Program-made: the position numbers and the translations under genes
Assembly: GCA_019155205.2 (NCBI GenBank)
Contig: JAHNZQ020000049.1
Location: forward strand, 2,038,786 to 2,063,357
DNA: 24,572 bases
Source of the DNA: Gracilaria vermiculophylla
Taxonomy: Eukaryota > Rhodophyta > Florideophyceae > Gracilariales > Gracilariaceae
Direction of reading: 5' to 3'
The notes under the pieces: model-generated
The model's database searches: none
The model's input: only the letters and a program-made list of their open reading frames with translations
What the model was told of the DNA's origin: nothing
Shown: positions 8,518 through 19,194 of the stretch, one piece after another
How positions within the stretch are numbered: the stretch's first letter is position 1
How the letters are laid out: each line of letters opens with the position of its first letter

Positions 8518-10758
8518 ATGTCTGGTGCAAGAGGGGAGAAGAGCACAGAAAAGAAAACCGCAGACCGCACAACTTGGGAGTCTACGCTGCAACAGTTGCA
8601 ACCCCTTTCTCGATCGTTAAATAGTTATGGGCCCAGAAAGCTCATCAAGAATGCAGTCAAGGCCGACGTTTCCGTGGGATATTCTACATGTGCCATGGAC
8701 CGACGGCCGTGGGAAGCAAGAACACTATGCCGAAGCAGTCTCGTTATGGGAAGCGTTCCATGACACCTTGCCTTGTTCGAACAGCAACAAGTAGCAAAGC
8801 AGCACGTGGAATAATGTTCCAGACACAGCTCTATGACTGAGCACGAGATTTGTGTAAGGCCATTGCAAAGGAATTCATTCGCTCAGAGGCTGGCGTATAG
8901 GCCATTATAAATGCGGTTCACAAGCGAGACCGGTTAGCAGTCATTTCAGACGTCTTTCCCGACTTTATGAAGCTGTTGAACATGAGAAGAAGCGTGAACG
9001 AGAGTTTCAAAAACTTTGAGTGGAGATTTCATGCCTAAGTGTCAAAGGTTGACGCGTATGGTTCGGAAGCCAAACTGTCGGACGCCCTCATGGCATTTGC
9101 TCTCCTTGCAAACGTAGATGTGGACAGCAATCAGAGGGTGTCAGTATTAGCAAATGTGGCATCCAATGCGTCCAGTCTAAGTGCAACATCGACAACCATC
9201 GAGTTTTTGAAGGCATTTTCGTATGAATCTATCGCATCAGTTCATAGGTAGTGCGATAAGAGTGGAAGCCATGCCAGTGACGGAACAAAGTCGCTGTTGG
9301 CATACGCCGTTCATCAGCAGTCGCGTGCGTAGAAGTCCACCAAGGAAGCGATGAGAGGCAAAAGACAACATATTTACACACCGGAGCAGATTGCTTGGTA
9401 TATGGCCACAAAGCAATGCAACAAATGCGGCACGTTCGGGCATTAGCATGAATGACCGTAGCAAGGATGGTTCTCTTAAGTCGGGTGCGAAAGCATTTGT
9501 CACGGCGCAGCACGAAAATAGCCGGGATCAGGTGCTGGCATTCGACATGGCCAAACTCGGAGTGAGGGACCCTACATCAGTCTCAAACGACATATCGGTG
9601 GGACTACTCTCGGACGACGGAGCACTGTACAGTGAAACTGCATCCACCGAACTACAGTTTATTGCCATGTTAATTCGCCGGTGATGGAAAGGAAACCTAG
9701 AGTAGATACCTGACGCTGAAACAGATAGACCTTATTCGCAGTACGGCAGAGGAAATCACAGCAGCCAAGCGAAGAAGATTTTTGGCTCCGTACAACTCGA
9801 AGCCCAAATGAACCAGGACGAGATTGTGAAGATTAGGCATCTCGTATTAGACGGCTTTTCACAATGGGTAATTGGGCGTAACGTTACCAGCCGATGCGAC
9901 ATTATCCACTAGACAAGAAACACTTTTGGGCTGCCGGCAGATCCAACGACCGTGTCCAATGGCACAACTACGCTGCAAAACTACGATATGCACACAAATG
10001 TGCGGCGCTCAGTGTTCACGTTTCGTGAATGCCCAATCACAAGTAAGGCCACGAATACTCTGTTCCGTGCGTCAGCCACCTTCGAGAAACCAAATTCCAG
10101 CAAGCCATGGAGTAGTCTCAGTAAAATAATCGACAACGTCCACATATACGTATGTGATCACTAGTCTTACACAGATATTAAGTTTATGTTGGAACGAAAT
10201 GAACTTTGGTGTCCACAGGTAGACAAATACCAACAACAAGCTCTGGAGCCCTGCACAGATTACCGCACCACAGCCGAGCCAGTTGGAACGCCTAAGGGTT
10301 CTCTTAGCACCATTACAAAGACTTTTAACGAAGTCGTGTGCGTCGATTACATGTTCTTAGATCATTTTTACGTGATACATGTAATGGATTCCGCTTCTCG
10401 ATATTCAGCTATGGTGCAGTTTGGGTGTACTTTCTATGGGTAATATGATTTTGAAACGCAATATATATCTGTAGTCGTAATGATTAGGTAGATAGTACAA
10501 ACCGATTGTCGTGATCCCTTGGTCAGACTTGTACATGCTACAAAGGCAGTAAAGTCCAGAGCCGGATTCCTCAGATCATCCCAAACAGTTACAGGTGATC
10601 AAAGACTCGAGTTTGCTTTACTTAGTACTCGCTACGGTGAGATCTCGATCACCTACGTATTTCCACCAAAGAACTATTTTGTCCAAGTAAACGAAAATGG
10701 TGCACACTGTGGTACTGTCAGCCCTCCTGTCGAGGTAGTAAAGCACAACGTCCGTTAG
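8518..10758 (+). pseudogene. Copia-order gag-protease-integrase remnant
   Basis: Gag starts near 8518 (MSGARGEKSTEKK), shifts frame to HVPWTDGRGKQEHYAEAVSL (from 8687), then to AVISDVFPDFMKLLNMRRSV and NQRVSVLANVASNASSLSAT (to 9251). The zinc knuckle CNKCGTFGH (9417-9443) is followed by a stop, and its last Cys is lost. From about 9440 to 10758 a single frame with stops carries a protease-like LLSDDGALYS motif and QWVIGRNVTSRCDI. It continues to an integrase zinc region (C in PCTDYR, with the second Cys changed to Tyr) and the integrase core FNEVVCVDYMFLDHFYVIHV, MDSASRYSA. Further on come GDQRLEF and ITYVFPPKN. Protease directly followed by integrase is the Ty1/copia order. No reverse transcriptase or RNase H is present. 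About a dozen lesions make it non-functional. The coding similarity ends near 10705. Confidence 0.75.
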
Positions 10759-10832
10759 GAGTTTTTAGTGACTCCAAAGGCGCGTATTCCTAAAGGTGGT
10801 CTCCGGTATCCGCTGTCGCGAGCCGGGGGAAT
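10710..10832 (+). repeat. Repeat block, inverted copy at 21630-21752
   Basis: GGTACTGTCAGCCCTCCTGT... through CTCCGGTATCCGCTGTCGCG matches the reverse complement of 21630-21752 with roughly three-quarters or more identity by eye, and is cut at 10833 by the N run. Shared landmarks include CCTGTCGAGGT, CGTTAGGAGTT, GTGACTCC/ATGACTCC, CCTAAAG and CTCCGGTA. Upstream of this block the two copies differ. Confidence 0.75.
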
Positions 10833-10932
10833 NNNNNNNNNNNNNNNNNNNNNNNNNNNNNNNNNNNNNNNNNNNNNNNNNNNNNNNNNNNNNNNNNNNN
10901 NNNNNNNNNNNNNNNNNNNNNNNNNNNNNNNN
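10833..10932. other. Assembly gap (100 N)
   Basis: Exactly 100 undetermined bases, a nominal gap size. In the inverted copy, the blocks that flank this gap are separated by about 296 bp (21334-21629), so the true missing sequence is probably about 300 bp. Confidence 0.95.
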
Positions 10933-10934
10933 GG

Positions 10935-11060
10935 ATACTGTAGCGCACGCAGGCAATATTATGCACCACGTGGCCCAGCTAATAAATTACGAACCCTCCT
11001 TAGGAATATTATGCCATAAGGCCAAACCACCATAATTCCGTAGGAGCCACTGTACTACAC
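10935..11060 (+). repeat. 126-bp 3'-end repeat of the retroelement, copy 1
   Basis: ATACTGTAGCGCACGCAGGC... to ...GGAGCCACTGTACTACAC. It is matched in inverted orientation at 24447-24572 with one mismatch seen by eye, and at 21205-21333 in a diverged form. Within it, TGTAG (10939) and CTACA (11055-11059) form short inverted termini like those of an LTR, giving a possible 121-bp LTR. All three copies lose similarity at the same inner side. A short LTR is one reading; a terminal segment of some other repeat is another. Confidence 0.7.
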
Positions 11061-12032
11061 ACACCTCATGCAGTACACACACGTGGCTACTCCAGCGAAA
11101 ATCAACCAATGAGGTCCACCAAAACAAAATATAACGTCATGACATGAGGCTATAGCACACGCCTACACGCGTCCAACCAGTTTCCATGGAGTCCAGTATC
11201 ATACATTCCCAGGTGAACCTATAGGTAATAAAATCATCCAAATGGTACCACTCCATGAGAGTACAACGCATAAATTGTACAGCCTATGCGACATCCACTT
11301 CATACTGCTATGATTCGCATCCCCACGGATACGAACGCATTCGCAAAGCTTTACGGAAGGAATGTCCAGTTGGAATGCGTGTTGGGTAGTGGCACCACCA
11401 GAATTGCAACTGGTGCGGAGTGGCCGAGGCAGGGACGATAGTGGAGCTCGGGCACGGACTACAGCGCCTCATGGTCAATGAAACCATACGGAGGACCTAC
11501 TAGCCCGCATTTTAACTGTATTAATTGCGGTACATGTGGTTCCGAAAGGCCGATTTTTGCTTGAGTGACGTAATACTAACTGCGGCTGACGGCAATGTCA
11601 GAAAAGGGCCTGGGAGAGTATAATGTATTGAAATTCCTCGCAAGCGAAAAATAATGGTAAGATGTTCGGGATCTTCTTCTTTTGAGATAGATCGGCGATA
11701 GGGCTTCTTCGAAGGAACAGCACGATTATGTCGGTGTGTAAGGCCGTGGCTATCCCTTTTGCCCATGGCAAGAAATGATTGAAGTCAGATTCCCACAAGG
11801 TGCATTTAGGAGGCGTTTGGCTACACTATAAAGAGGTTCAGCATTCAGAATGCAGTTGATTAGAGCACTGAATATGGAGTAGAGGAGGGGGACGTACCTC
11901 ACCAGCTAACCCTTTTGGCACGGGAAGAGCTTATGACCAATGTCCATAGAGATACGCCTCGGCCATTCAGCATGGGGCAGAAAATCTCACGTACACTCTT
12001 CGAAGCGCAGCTACGCTGAAGCTGAAAACGCC
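11061..12032. other. Region without a recognised gene
   Basis: Short open frames only. The - strand frames at 11521-11766 and 11598-11798 lie where the catalytic part of the neighbouring piggyBac-like gene would continue, but I could not match them to that family. Confidence 0.3.
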
Positions 12033-12807
12033 TCAGTGCAAAATATCAATTTCAACCAAGCTCTCTTGCCAAAACACCGCCCATCTCACGAAACGCACCC
12101 ACACCTTTGACGCCCTTCGTACGCTTTGTGACTTCACGTCAAGAGAACTTACTCCAACAGGCACTGCCAGGGTAGCTGCAATTTGCAGAAAATCCTCCAG
12201 TATTTGACGGCTTTGCCACAGAGGATCTAAAACAGCAATTTCTACATCATAAGCAGCGTTAAGTCGCAAGGCAGCTCAAATATGTAAGAATGTATCTCGG
12301 CTCATAGTTGTCTTGAAGACAGGATTCCCAAGCAAGTCAAAATCGTTTCAGTAATTCTTCAGTCTGTTTAGTCTGTGCAACGACGTGGCGAGCTCCATCC
12401 CAAAGGAAGCCATAAGCTCGTCCATTCTAATGGGTTTCTTCCTCTACCCACTTCGAATGAGCTCTTTACTCGTCCATGCTCTTATGAAATCCAAAAATGA
12501 CGTATTCAAAAACAGTTGTAGCCAACCTTTTTCTCAATGGTGCGCATATGCCCGTTTTTATAGATCTGGTTTTTTTGAGGTACACACCACTGTTCCTTAC
12601 CCATTTTGTGCAATAAAGAACCGTGTCAATGATATTCTTTGTGTCACGAACTTCTAAGCCTGTGACAAGGAACTCCTCTTCATCGTCATCTCCATTTATG
12701 ATATCGTGATTGTTGATGTTACCCTCCTCGGCATTATGAGGTGCACTTTCTGCATGGCAATAGAAACAGATGCTATTCAGATTAGCGTTATTCATGCTCG
12801 CGGGCAT
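12033..12807 (-). pseudogene. Probable piggyBac-like transposase fragment
   Basis: The 5' part reads DDDEEEFLVTGLEVRDTKNI (acidic). After frame changes it gives NDFDLLGNPVFKTTMSRDTF, LHI, a stop, AALRLNAAYDVEIAVLDPLW, QSRQILEDF and VPVGVSSLD, then in another frame EVTKRTKG. The order MSRDxF, then DPLW...R.IL..F, then SLDE...KG matches the region leading up to the first catalytic Asp of piggyBac (DDE_Tnp_1_7) transposases. The rest of the core cannot be read. At least one stop and two frameshifts are present. The function, TTAA-specific cut-and-paste, would be lost. The identification rests on remembered family pattern and needs a profile search. Confidence 0.5.
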
Positions 12808-14155
12808 ATAATACGGGATGAACTACATTGGCCAGTACTTTTGGCAATCATTGAAGTCCTTCTGTTGAACCAAAGAGAAATTGCAAGCAGTGCAAACAAA
12901 AACCCTACAAGAAACTGAGCAGCACATCGTGAGATTCAGATGCTCATCATCGTAAAATATGTAGAGCCAGATAGTTTGCATGACATAATCACAGTTTTAG
13001 TTGGCGCACATATGCGTTCAATCTTTTTCTATCCAATGTCATCATTCCGCTTATCTCTATTTCAGTAGACATAAGCCAACTGCCCACTTTGCAGAACAAG
13101 AATCTGGTATTTGTACGTCGAAAAGCTAATGTCCAATGACAGGGCTAGCTTATGTCTGCTGACATAGAGATAGGCCAGCCGTCTCAAAAGGGTTAGAGTC
13201 GATGTTGACGTTCCTGGAGGACAGTAGACCTTCCTGAAATGGCGTTATATTACTTGATGACATTCCAAAGCTCGTGTGAACTGAGTACACTTTTCGACAT
13301 ATTTCCGTTTTTTCTCATCGTAGGACTTGATTATTTACGATATATTCATCCACGACCTACCAGAACTGATGCAAAAGATGAATTTTGCTTGCGTTGGACT
13401 TCTTCTGAATAACAAAAAGCAATTATTTTGTTCCTGAAAACCCACGGGCATTACGGTCGGTTGGTAAAAAGCGTTTTTGCCGTAACAGATGAAGTTAGTT
13501 TTAAATTGCAAGAGTAATATGACGCACTGTTGTGTTTTGCGTACTTTGAAGGGTTTGCACAGCAAATAGAAGTCAAGAATATATTCGTGTTTAAAAGGTC
13601 TACAAAAGAGTGTTCACTCAGCGATTAGCTTTCGGGTAAGCTGATACAGTACAAAACTGATGCGTCTTTCTTGAATAAACTACTGAAAACTATTAAATGA
13701 GAGACCTCTTCATGGTTTGGCTATCCTTGGCGATTTTACGCTTGTGAACAATAAGAAGTGCGCCAACGGTTATATTATTCGCATCAGAAAAAATAACATG
13801 GCATGCAGTATACCGTAGTCCACGGAACTTCTGGCTGAAGAACGTTCTCTGCTGCATAGTATGCCGAAAGAAAGACGGTATGTGGGATGGGATATACGAT
13901 CTATCAAAGGACTTTCTGCACGACTGACCTTAACACGGACATAAGATTTGTGATGAAGATAAATACTGATTGAGCCTTCTGTACTTTTAATTAACTTCCG
14001 TTCGCAAACTTTGGGTCGAAAAACAATCCTAAGCACGTTAGATGCATATGTATGACGCGCACTGCAGCTCTGAAAAAAATTGGACAGCATTTTCACCACT
14101 GAGACTTTCTTTCATACTTCTGAACAGTAAGCGTTTCGAGAAAAGTTGGAGAGGC
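12808..14155. other. Region without a recognised gene
   Basis: Only short frames occur. The - strand frames at 13335-13565 and 13770-14099 have no domain I recognise and are broken on both sides. The inverted repeat at 13053-13171 is the only clear structure. Confidence 0.35.
13053..13171. repeat. 28-bp imperfect inverted repeat with 63-bp loop
   Basis: TCTATTTCAGTAGACATAAGC near 13055-13075 is matched inverted by GCTTATGTCTGCTGACATAGA near 13148-13168. The arms are 13053-13080 and 13144-13171, with a handful of mismatches. It could be a small foldback element or the two ends of a miniature transposon of about 119 bp. Confidence 0.6.
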
Positions 14156-14290
14156 TTAATTGACGCCTCCAATCGGCATTTTCGTGTCCGTTTTGCTCTT
14201 GATCACAGTTGCATATAGAACAGCATCTTCTTTCCGCACAACCTTTGTGGTGTAATTTGCCGGCGTATTCTTTTGATCGGAAAGGGACAT
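14156..14290 (-). CDS. Small unidentified frame (44 aa)
   Basis: A short frame starting MSLSDQKNTPANYTTKVVRK and ending KMPIGGVN. The composition is Lys/Thr-rich and hydrophilic, and no known family is recognised. It may be the start of an eroded element gene, since the reading stays protein-like for some distance after the stop. It could equally be chance. Confidence 0.15.
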   Translation of the reverse strand: MSLSDQKNTPANYTTKVVRKEDAVLYATVIKSKTDTKMPIGGVN

Positions 14291-15057
14291 AGAATTAGCA
14301 ACGATGCCCAGAAAAGTTTATCATGCTTTCAATTCTGCTCAATAAGGTCTCGTTATCAAGTTTGCCTATGTAAACTAGCCTAGATGATCGATATAGTTCT
14401 TGCTTTTTTTCACAATTCTTAATCGTTTGCATACAGGTCTTTTTAATTACAATTCAGTTCATGACAACGCTATAGGTTGATATTATCCCCAGAAATTAAG
14501 TTAGCAACGATTGGGGTTCGACGTTTACGAGCAAAATGTGTTACACGAGGGACAATGTAGCCGTGTAGCACGCTATGAAAGCAGCTGCAAGGGCTCGTCA
14601 ATGTCTCATGATCATAATAGTATATGTTGGACTCAAAGCATTTTGGCGGAACGTTTGGCGGTTTACACGGACTCTCCGAGGGTCCTTTCTGTTCGCCTTG
14701 TTTGGCAGAGCACTGGCGAGAAATTAGGGTGACTTGGCTTTCATTTATTGGCCAAAATTTGGCAAGGGAAACCATCTGTAATATCCAAATGCATTCCTTG
14801 AACACTTGTGATCATCGTAGACTGAGGGCCGTTACGGATAAGCACATAAATGTGTAGGTTTTACTGAGATGTGTAAATGAGTTCCTGCTGTCGGCCAAGC
14901 AGACTGCAGCTTTATCTTCCACATACGTCCACAGTAAACCTTCTGCATGTTTTGCTGGGCATTGAAGACGTCCGCAACACGGCTAAAATTTTGTTCAATG
15001 CTACTTTCACGCCATAAACGAGATTTATCTATTGCGTGGTCATATAAAGCACGAAAA
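14291..15057. other. Upstream region of the HARBI1-like gene
   Basis: No gene is supported. Overlapping + and - frames (14470-14857) show no domain. The left terminus of the HARBI1-like element should lie here, but no inverted repeat pairing with sequence beyond 16356 was found by eye. Confidence 0.3.
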
Positions 15058-16356
15058 ATGGATAACGACTATTCCGATGCCCTCGAAAGTGAGAATAATC
15101 AATTTGTAATTCTTGGGGCTTGTTTTGAATTAGTTGCAGTAAATGTCGTTCAACCGCCACAGCCACATACTGTCCAGCCGTTTCTTCATCTCAAGCTCCG
15201 TTTACGATAAAACGTGAATGTAAAGCAGCTTGCAGCGATATACAATTAGCGTTCTTTCAAAAGAGCGTTTTGCATAAGAAGAAGTACATTTTCAAGGCTA
15301 TTGACCAAAAATAGAGCCTGTTGTGTGCAGAAATTAATCAATGGGTATGCAGTCCGGCCGAAAGGCAATTGCATTATGTATGATATTAGCAAACACGCTG
15401 CGCATGCTTTCTGGCACCATTTACTTGGTTGTTATGATGAGTTTTCGAATCGGAGCAACAAAAGTGTATGAAATCCTTCACGAGAATTGTCTTGTTTTGA
15501 TGAACGTCTATAGGCTCACAAGGGTTCCAAACACTTTCGAGAAAATTCGAAAGCTCTCAAAAGATTTCAAATATTCTCGGTCACCGGCAAGTCCACTAAC
15601 GGGCTGCATCGCTGCCGTGGATGGTATATTCATTCGAATTCAAAAGTCAGCGAGATACCTCCATCCTGCGTCTTTCCGTTGCCGCAAAAGATACTATGCC
15701 TCACCATTTCAGGCGTTGGTACAATCAACATATGTATTCCGTAGCTATTCGGCACGCTTCTTCCGATCAGCTCACGTTGCCTTGGCGCACGCAGTATCTA
15801 GCTTGGAAAAGTATTTAGAAGAAATGGTTCTACGACAGGAGCTCGGGATTGCTGGATATGAAGGCTACATTTGTAGCGAGAGCCTGACTAACCGAAGTCC
15901 TTACTCACAGGATAAGGTTCCCTTTGAAAATGCGTTTATTTATGTACATTCGTCGTTGCGAATAAATGTAGAGAAAGCGTTTGGAATGGTCGTTTCGCGA
16001 TGGAGAGTATTACAAAACGCCTTACATTTTTCGTCTTACCTCAACGAAAGGTTAGTGTGTCTGTGTATGAAGATACACAATTTTTTCTGGCTAGTCATGA
16101 AGATAATCTGCAGCACGCTTCATCTGTACATCCAGTGCAGTGCAAGCTGAAGATAAATGATTGGCATTTTGATAGCAAGCGGAACAACGAGATGAAAATT
16201 TCACTGTTTCAATCAGAGAACAGCAAGAGGTCGACGTCCAGATAAAGAGACAAACTTGTGTTTTTGGTGCAACGCAGAACTATGCGACGACTCCTCCGGA
16301 CGGGGCTACGTGGGATGTATAGAAGGAATGATCCGTATTCCGAGGGAAGAACGTGA
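15058..16356 (+). pseudogene. HARBI1-like (PIF/Harbinger) transposase with lost catalytic residues
   Basis: It starts MDNDYSDALESENNQF at 15058. A stop follows at 15208-15210, then SFKRAF...STFSRLL in the same frame, then a frameshift near 15311 into the frame from 15341: SGRKAIALCMILANTLRMLS, FEKIRKLSKDF, GCIAAVDGIFIRIQ, FRCRKRYYA, SSLRINVEKAFGMVVSRWRV. The first catalytic Asp is present (AAVDG). The second position reads SAHVALAH where HD is expected, so Asp is Val. The third reads IAGYEGY where GDEAY is usual, so Asp is Tyr. The C-terminus shifts frame again near 16080 (LASHEDN...), ends at TAA 16243-16245, and continues in frame as RDKLVFLVQRRTMRRLL to TGA at 16354-16356. The enzyme is clearly inactive. 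Confidence 0.8.
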
Positions 16357-16656
16357 GATAAAATCGTAAGCATCCAGGAGAATGCAATTCTCTTATTGCG
16401 AAACGGTTCGTACCACGAGGAGTTCGGATGCAAATGGACTCACACACTCTACTGGCATTCGGTATTTGATTTTAGCATCCCCAATTACCGTCATTTGCAT
16501 TACTCACATGCAATCAGAGTTAGTCACCCATTGTGAAGAGCAATTTGGGCACTACTCTTGAGCTATGGCCCGCAAGGAGGACCCCCATGCCTTAATCCCG
16601 TCTATATTGCCACACGCACAATGCTGCCGAACGGCACAGCTCTTGTATGTCATTTT
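16357..16656. other. Short spacer between convergent genes
   Basis: It contains the possible broken 3' continuation of the - strand remnant that follows (RMQNDIQELCRSAALCVWQY in the - frame, with stops). Nothing else is supported. Confidence 0.3.
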
Positions 16657-17202
16657 GCATGCGCTACTGCACCGCGAGCAGCGGCGTCATCACGGTGCCA
16701 CGCTTCACTGAGGCGTACATCCTGGCCATAGCCGCAGCACCCTCGCGTCCATTCCTAACGTCCTTCTCTTTCAATGTCAGCATGAGGCGCGATGCTTATT
16801 AAGTCACGAAATGCAATGAAACTGCTGACAGCCCCACGTCCCCAACACCGCGCCACAAAACTCGCGGGCCTCAGCTGCCACGATAGCACACGTCCCGTGA
16901 TTCGTGCTGGCGCTGGCGTAGTCAGATGGAAACACGTATATGAGCATTCTAATATTCATCGTGTCGTCGGGGAACATCGCCATGTGCTGCGTCATGTCCG
17001 GCACCGCCCTGACCACCCTTAGCTGCGCCACCGTCAGCTCGTCGTCGTCTTCGCTGCAGAGTACAGCTACATTGAAGATTATTGAGACCTGCGCAGAGCC
17101 AGGCAGCGGCTCCGGCAGGGCGGCCCTTTATGCAAGAACCAACAGCGCTGCGCGCAATTCACTCTGCGGAGCTCGCCATGCACTTGCCTGCACCTGGTCC
17201 AT
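16657..17202 (-). pseudogene. Unidentified GC-rich gene remnant facing the HARBI1-like transposase
   Basis: On - an ATG at 17202 opens MDQVQASAWRAPQSELRAAL, passes one in-frame stop after LVLA, and continues PEPLPGSAQVSIIFNVAVLC, SEDDDELTVAQLRVVRAVPD, MTQHMAMFPDDTMNIRMLIY to a stop at 16804-16806. A different frame then continues LMLTLKEKDVRNGREGAAAM, ARMYASVKRGTVMTPLLAVQ to a stop near 16657. Third codon positions are strongly G/C, unlike the transposons around it. No known domain is recognised. Its place, convergent with and just downstream of the transposase, is where the other two Harbinger loci carry their Myb-like partner. It could therefore be an unusual partner protein, or a captured host fragment. 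The coding call rests on frame continuity and codon composition only. Confidence 0.35.
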
Positions 17203-18449
17203 CGCGAAGAAACAACTGGCGCTTGCAGCGTATAAGCCGTTCGTCCAGCGGTGGACCGGGAACGCGACTGTGGGGCGCGCACTATTGCGAGAAACAACGC
17301 GCCCACAGCACTTCTGTGCTCAACACTGGCGTTTTTGGCCTCGTTGCTACTGCCAGCCGACGCCCGTCGCGCCGCGCTACGTGTGCCGCTTTCCCGCCAG
17401 TCCTACAGGCACATCATCTTGGTGCGTAACCCCTCTCATTAAAGGCATTGGCGGCCATATCTCGTATGCACCCCGTCATACCCGTCCCCGCCCTCACGTT
17501 TCTCCCCCGCCCAGCCGCAATCCCGGTCCACTAGTCATCTCATCCTTCTTACCACCCCCCGTTCACCTCTCTCGCTTTCATCGTCGAACATGGGAGAACG
17601 GTGTTTGCCGAGTCCACGTTAAGACAAGCAAGTAACAACGATGATGAATTGTTGTCATGCGAGGTTGGCGAACACAATATACGGACAACATCAAGCCAGT
17701 TTATCGAGATCTCTGCAGAGATGGTTGTGAGGCGCAATGGATATGTTTCATTCCTGATGTCGATAAAGCCCTATGAAAACTTCAGACATTCAGCACACGA
17801 AAACCTGTCTGATCCTTGGTGAGTGAGATACAACTCGTTCACAACGATAAAGGTTCGTACACGGAATGAAAACTATGGGATGACCTGTGTAAAATGTTTT
17901 TATCTGGGGAATCTAGAAAAAACGATACGTGATATACTTCCGGTTCACCATCTACATTGATAATGCTTGCTGTTGCACGATCGGTCGAATTCGACTTCGG
18001 GTTGGCTGTGCTCGATTTTTGTCGGAGTGCTTTTGCGGAGCACTGTTCACTTGTTGTGGTTTACTTGAGACTTTTAATTTCTGAATATTTGCTGCTCCAT
18101 CTGCAACCTAGACTACGGCACCCAAGCACATAGCAAGTATGGTCTATACGCACCTTTGACGAGGATCGCAACGGGGACCTCTCAAATCCCAACTTCCCTT
18201 CGTACATTTTAGTGCCCATGTCACTCTATTGCTTCCGTTTCGGTTTGCTCCTATTCGAAATTGGACATACCGGTTATCTGATGCAGGTATTCTGTGTGTA
18301 TGAGGCGTTATGAGTGAGATTAAGCAGCTCGTCTTTACCGTCGAACCGAGTCCGAACAGAATTTTGCTCACGGGAAGTCCGATGTTTTCTCATACCCCGT
18401 CAAGTGAAATAGAGTCCTAAATAACTACCCCCAACGCACTCCCAACTCT
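17203..18449. other. GC-rich then mixed region, no supported gene
   Basis: A C-rich pyrimidine stretch (about 17455-17585) resembles the leader of the Myb-like gene at 1258-1300, but no clear gene follows. The 73-codon + frame at 17601-17822 has no recognised domain. The long + frames through 16940-17635 run antisense to the GC-rich remnant and are probably shadows. Confidence 0.35.
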
Positions 18450-19172
18450 TTGCCAGCGTTTCCGTTATCTCCGCCCGCATTCACGGCGTCTCCTTTTCAG
18501 AACACAGAACTGCCTACGATGTCTTCCGATTCAAGCACTACGATATATCTGGCTTGCCGCCGGATTCCTAGAATATATGCACCAACTTTTGCACAGCCCA
18601 TGATGTTATTCAAGCATCGCAAGCCTCGCAAAAACCCAATGGAACGAATTTCGAATGCGGGAAAACAACCTTCGCCGCTTGTCAATCTCGATAACGTAAC
18701 CCTAAGTATAACGCAGCAATAGCAGATTGCCAAATCTAACGCGCTAGATTGCAATCCATGGCAACTATTGGCTGGCGGAGACCAGAGCTGTGCTTGGAGG
18801 ACTAGCGAAGGGAACGGACTTTCTTTGGACTACAGCCTTCCTCTGTAGAGTAATCGCTCCCTAGTTGGGACGATGTGCTCTCTCTCTGGTGAGAGCTTTC
18901 CGGGTTCCCGGCCATCACCCACGTGTTGTAGGATAACACATGGTATTTTTGTCCCATCCTTCGGTTTGCCTAGGAGGGAGGTACTTTACGGCACACGTGT
19001 GCTGCGTTTGTCGGATTGCCGGGTGCGCCGTGGTAGTTTGGTCAAGCCCACACACGTGGAAGGGCCCCCCCGCAATACTGGTAATCTCTACATATTTTGG
19101 TTAATTTTGCGTTATTTCTGTACGTGCATATAAGCCAGCATGTTTGCCGCACTATACGGAAGCTAAATTTCC
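18450..19172. other. Region with a weak frame and the first copy of a direct repeat
   Basis: A 90-codon + frame (18450-18722) begins in C/T-rich sequence and reads MSSDSSTTIYLACRRIPRIY internally. It has no known domain and is not supported as a gene. The repeat unit at 18770-18855 follows. Confidence 0.25.
18770..18855 (+). repeat. Diverged direct repeat, copy 1 (copy 2 at 19603-19693)
   Basis: GGCTGGCG at 18770 pairs with GGCTGGCG at 19603. GGAGGACTAGCGAAGGGAAC (18796) pairs with GGAGGACTAGCGAAGAGAAT (19628), and CCTTCCTC follows in both. The spacing between landmarks agrees within a few bases. The copies lie 832 bp apart in the same orientation and might be remnants of terminal direct repeats. 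Confidence 0.55.
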
Positions 19173-19194
19173 GGGAGGGGGAAGGGGGGGGGGG
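19173..19194 (+). repeat. G-run, possible G-quadruplex
   Basis: GGGAGGGGG, AA, then eleven G residues. It satisfies a G4 motif only if the long run is split. It may also be a local sequencing uncertainty. Confidence 0.4.

Noticed and set aside
16940..17635. 231-codon + strand frame
   Set aside because: It runs antisense to the GC-rich - strand remnant and through pyrimidine-rich leader-like sequence. Its Arg/Ser/Pro-rich composition is that of a GC-rich shadow frame.
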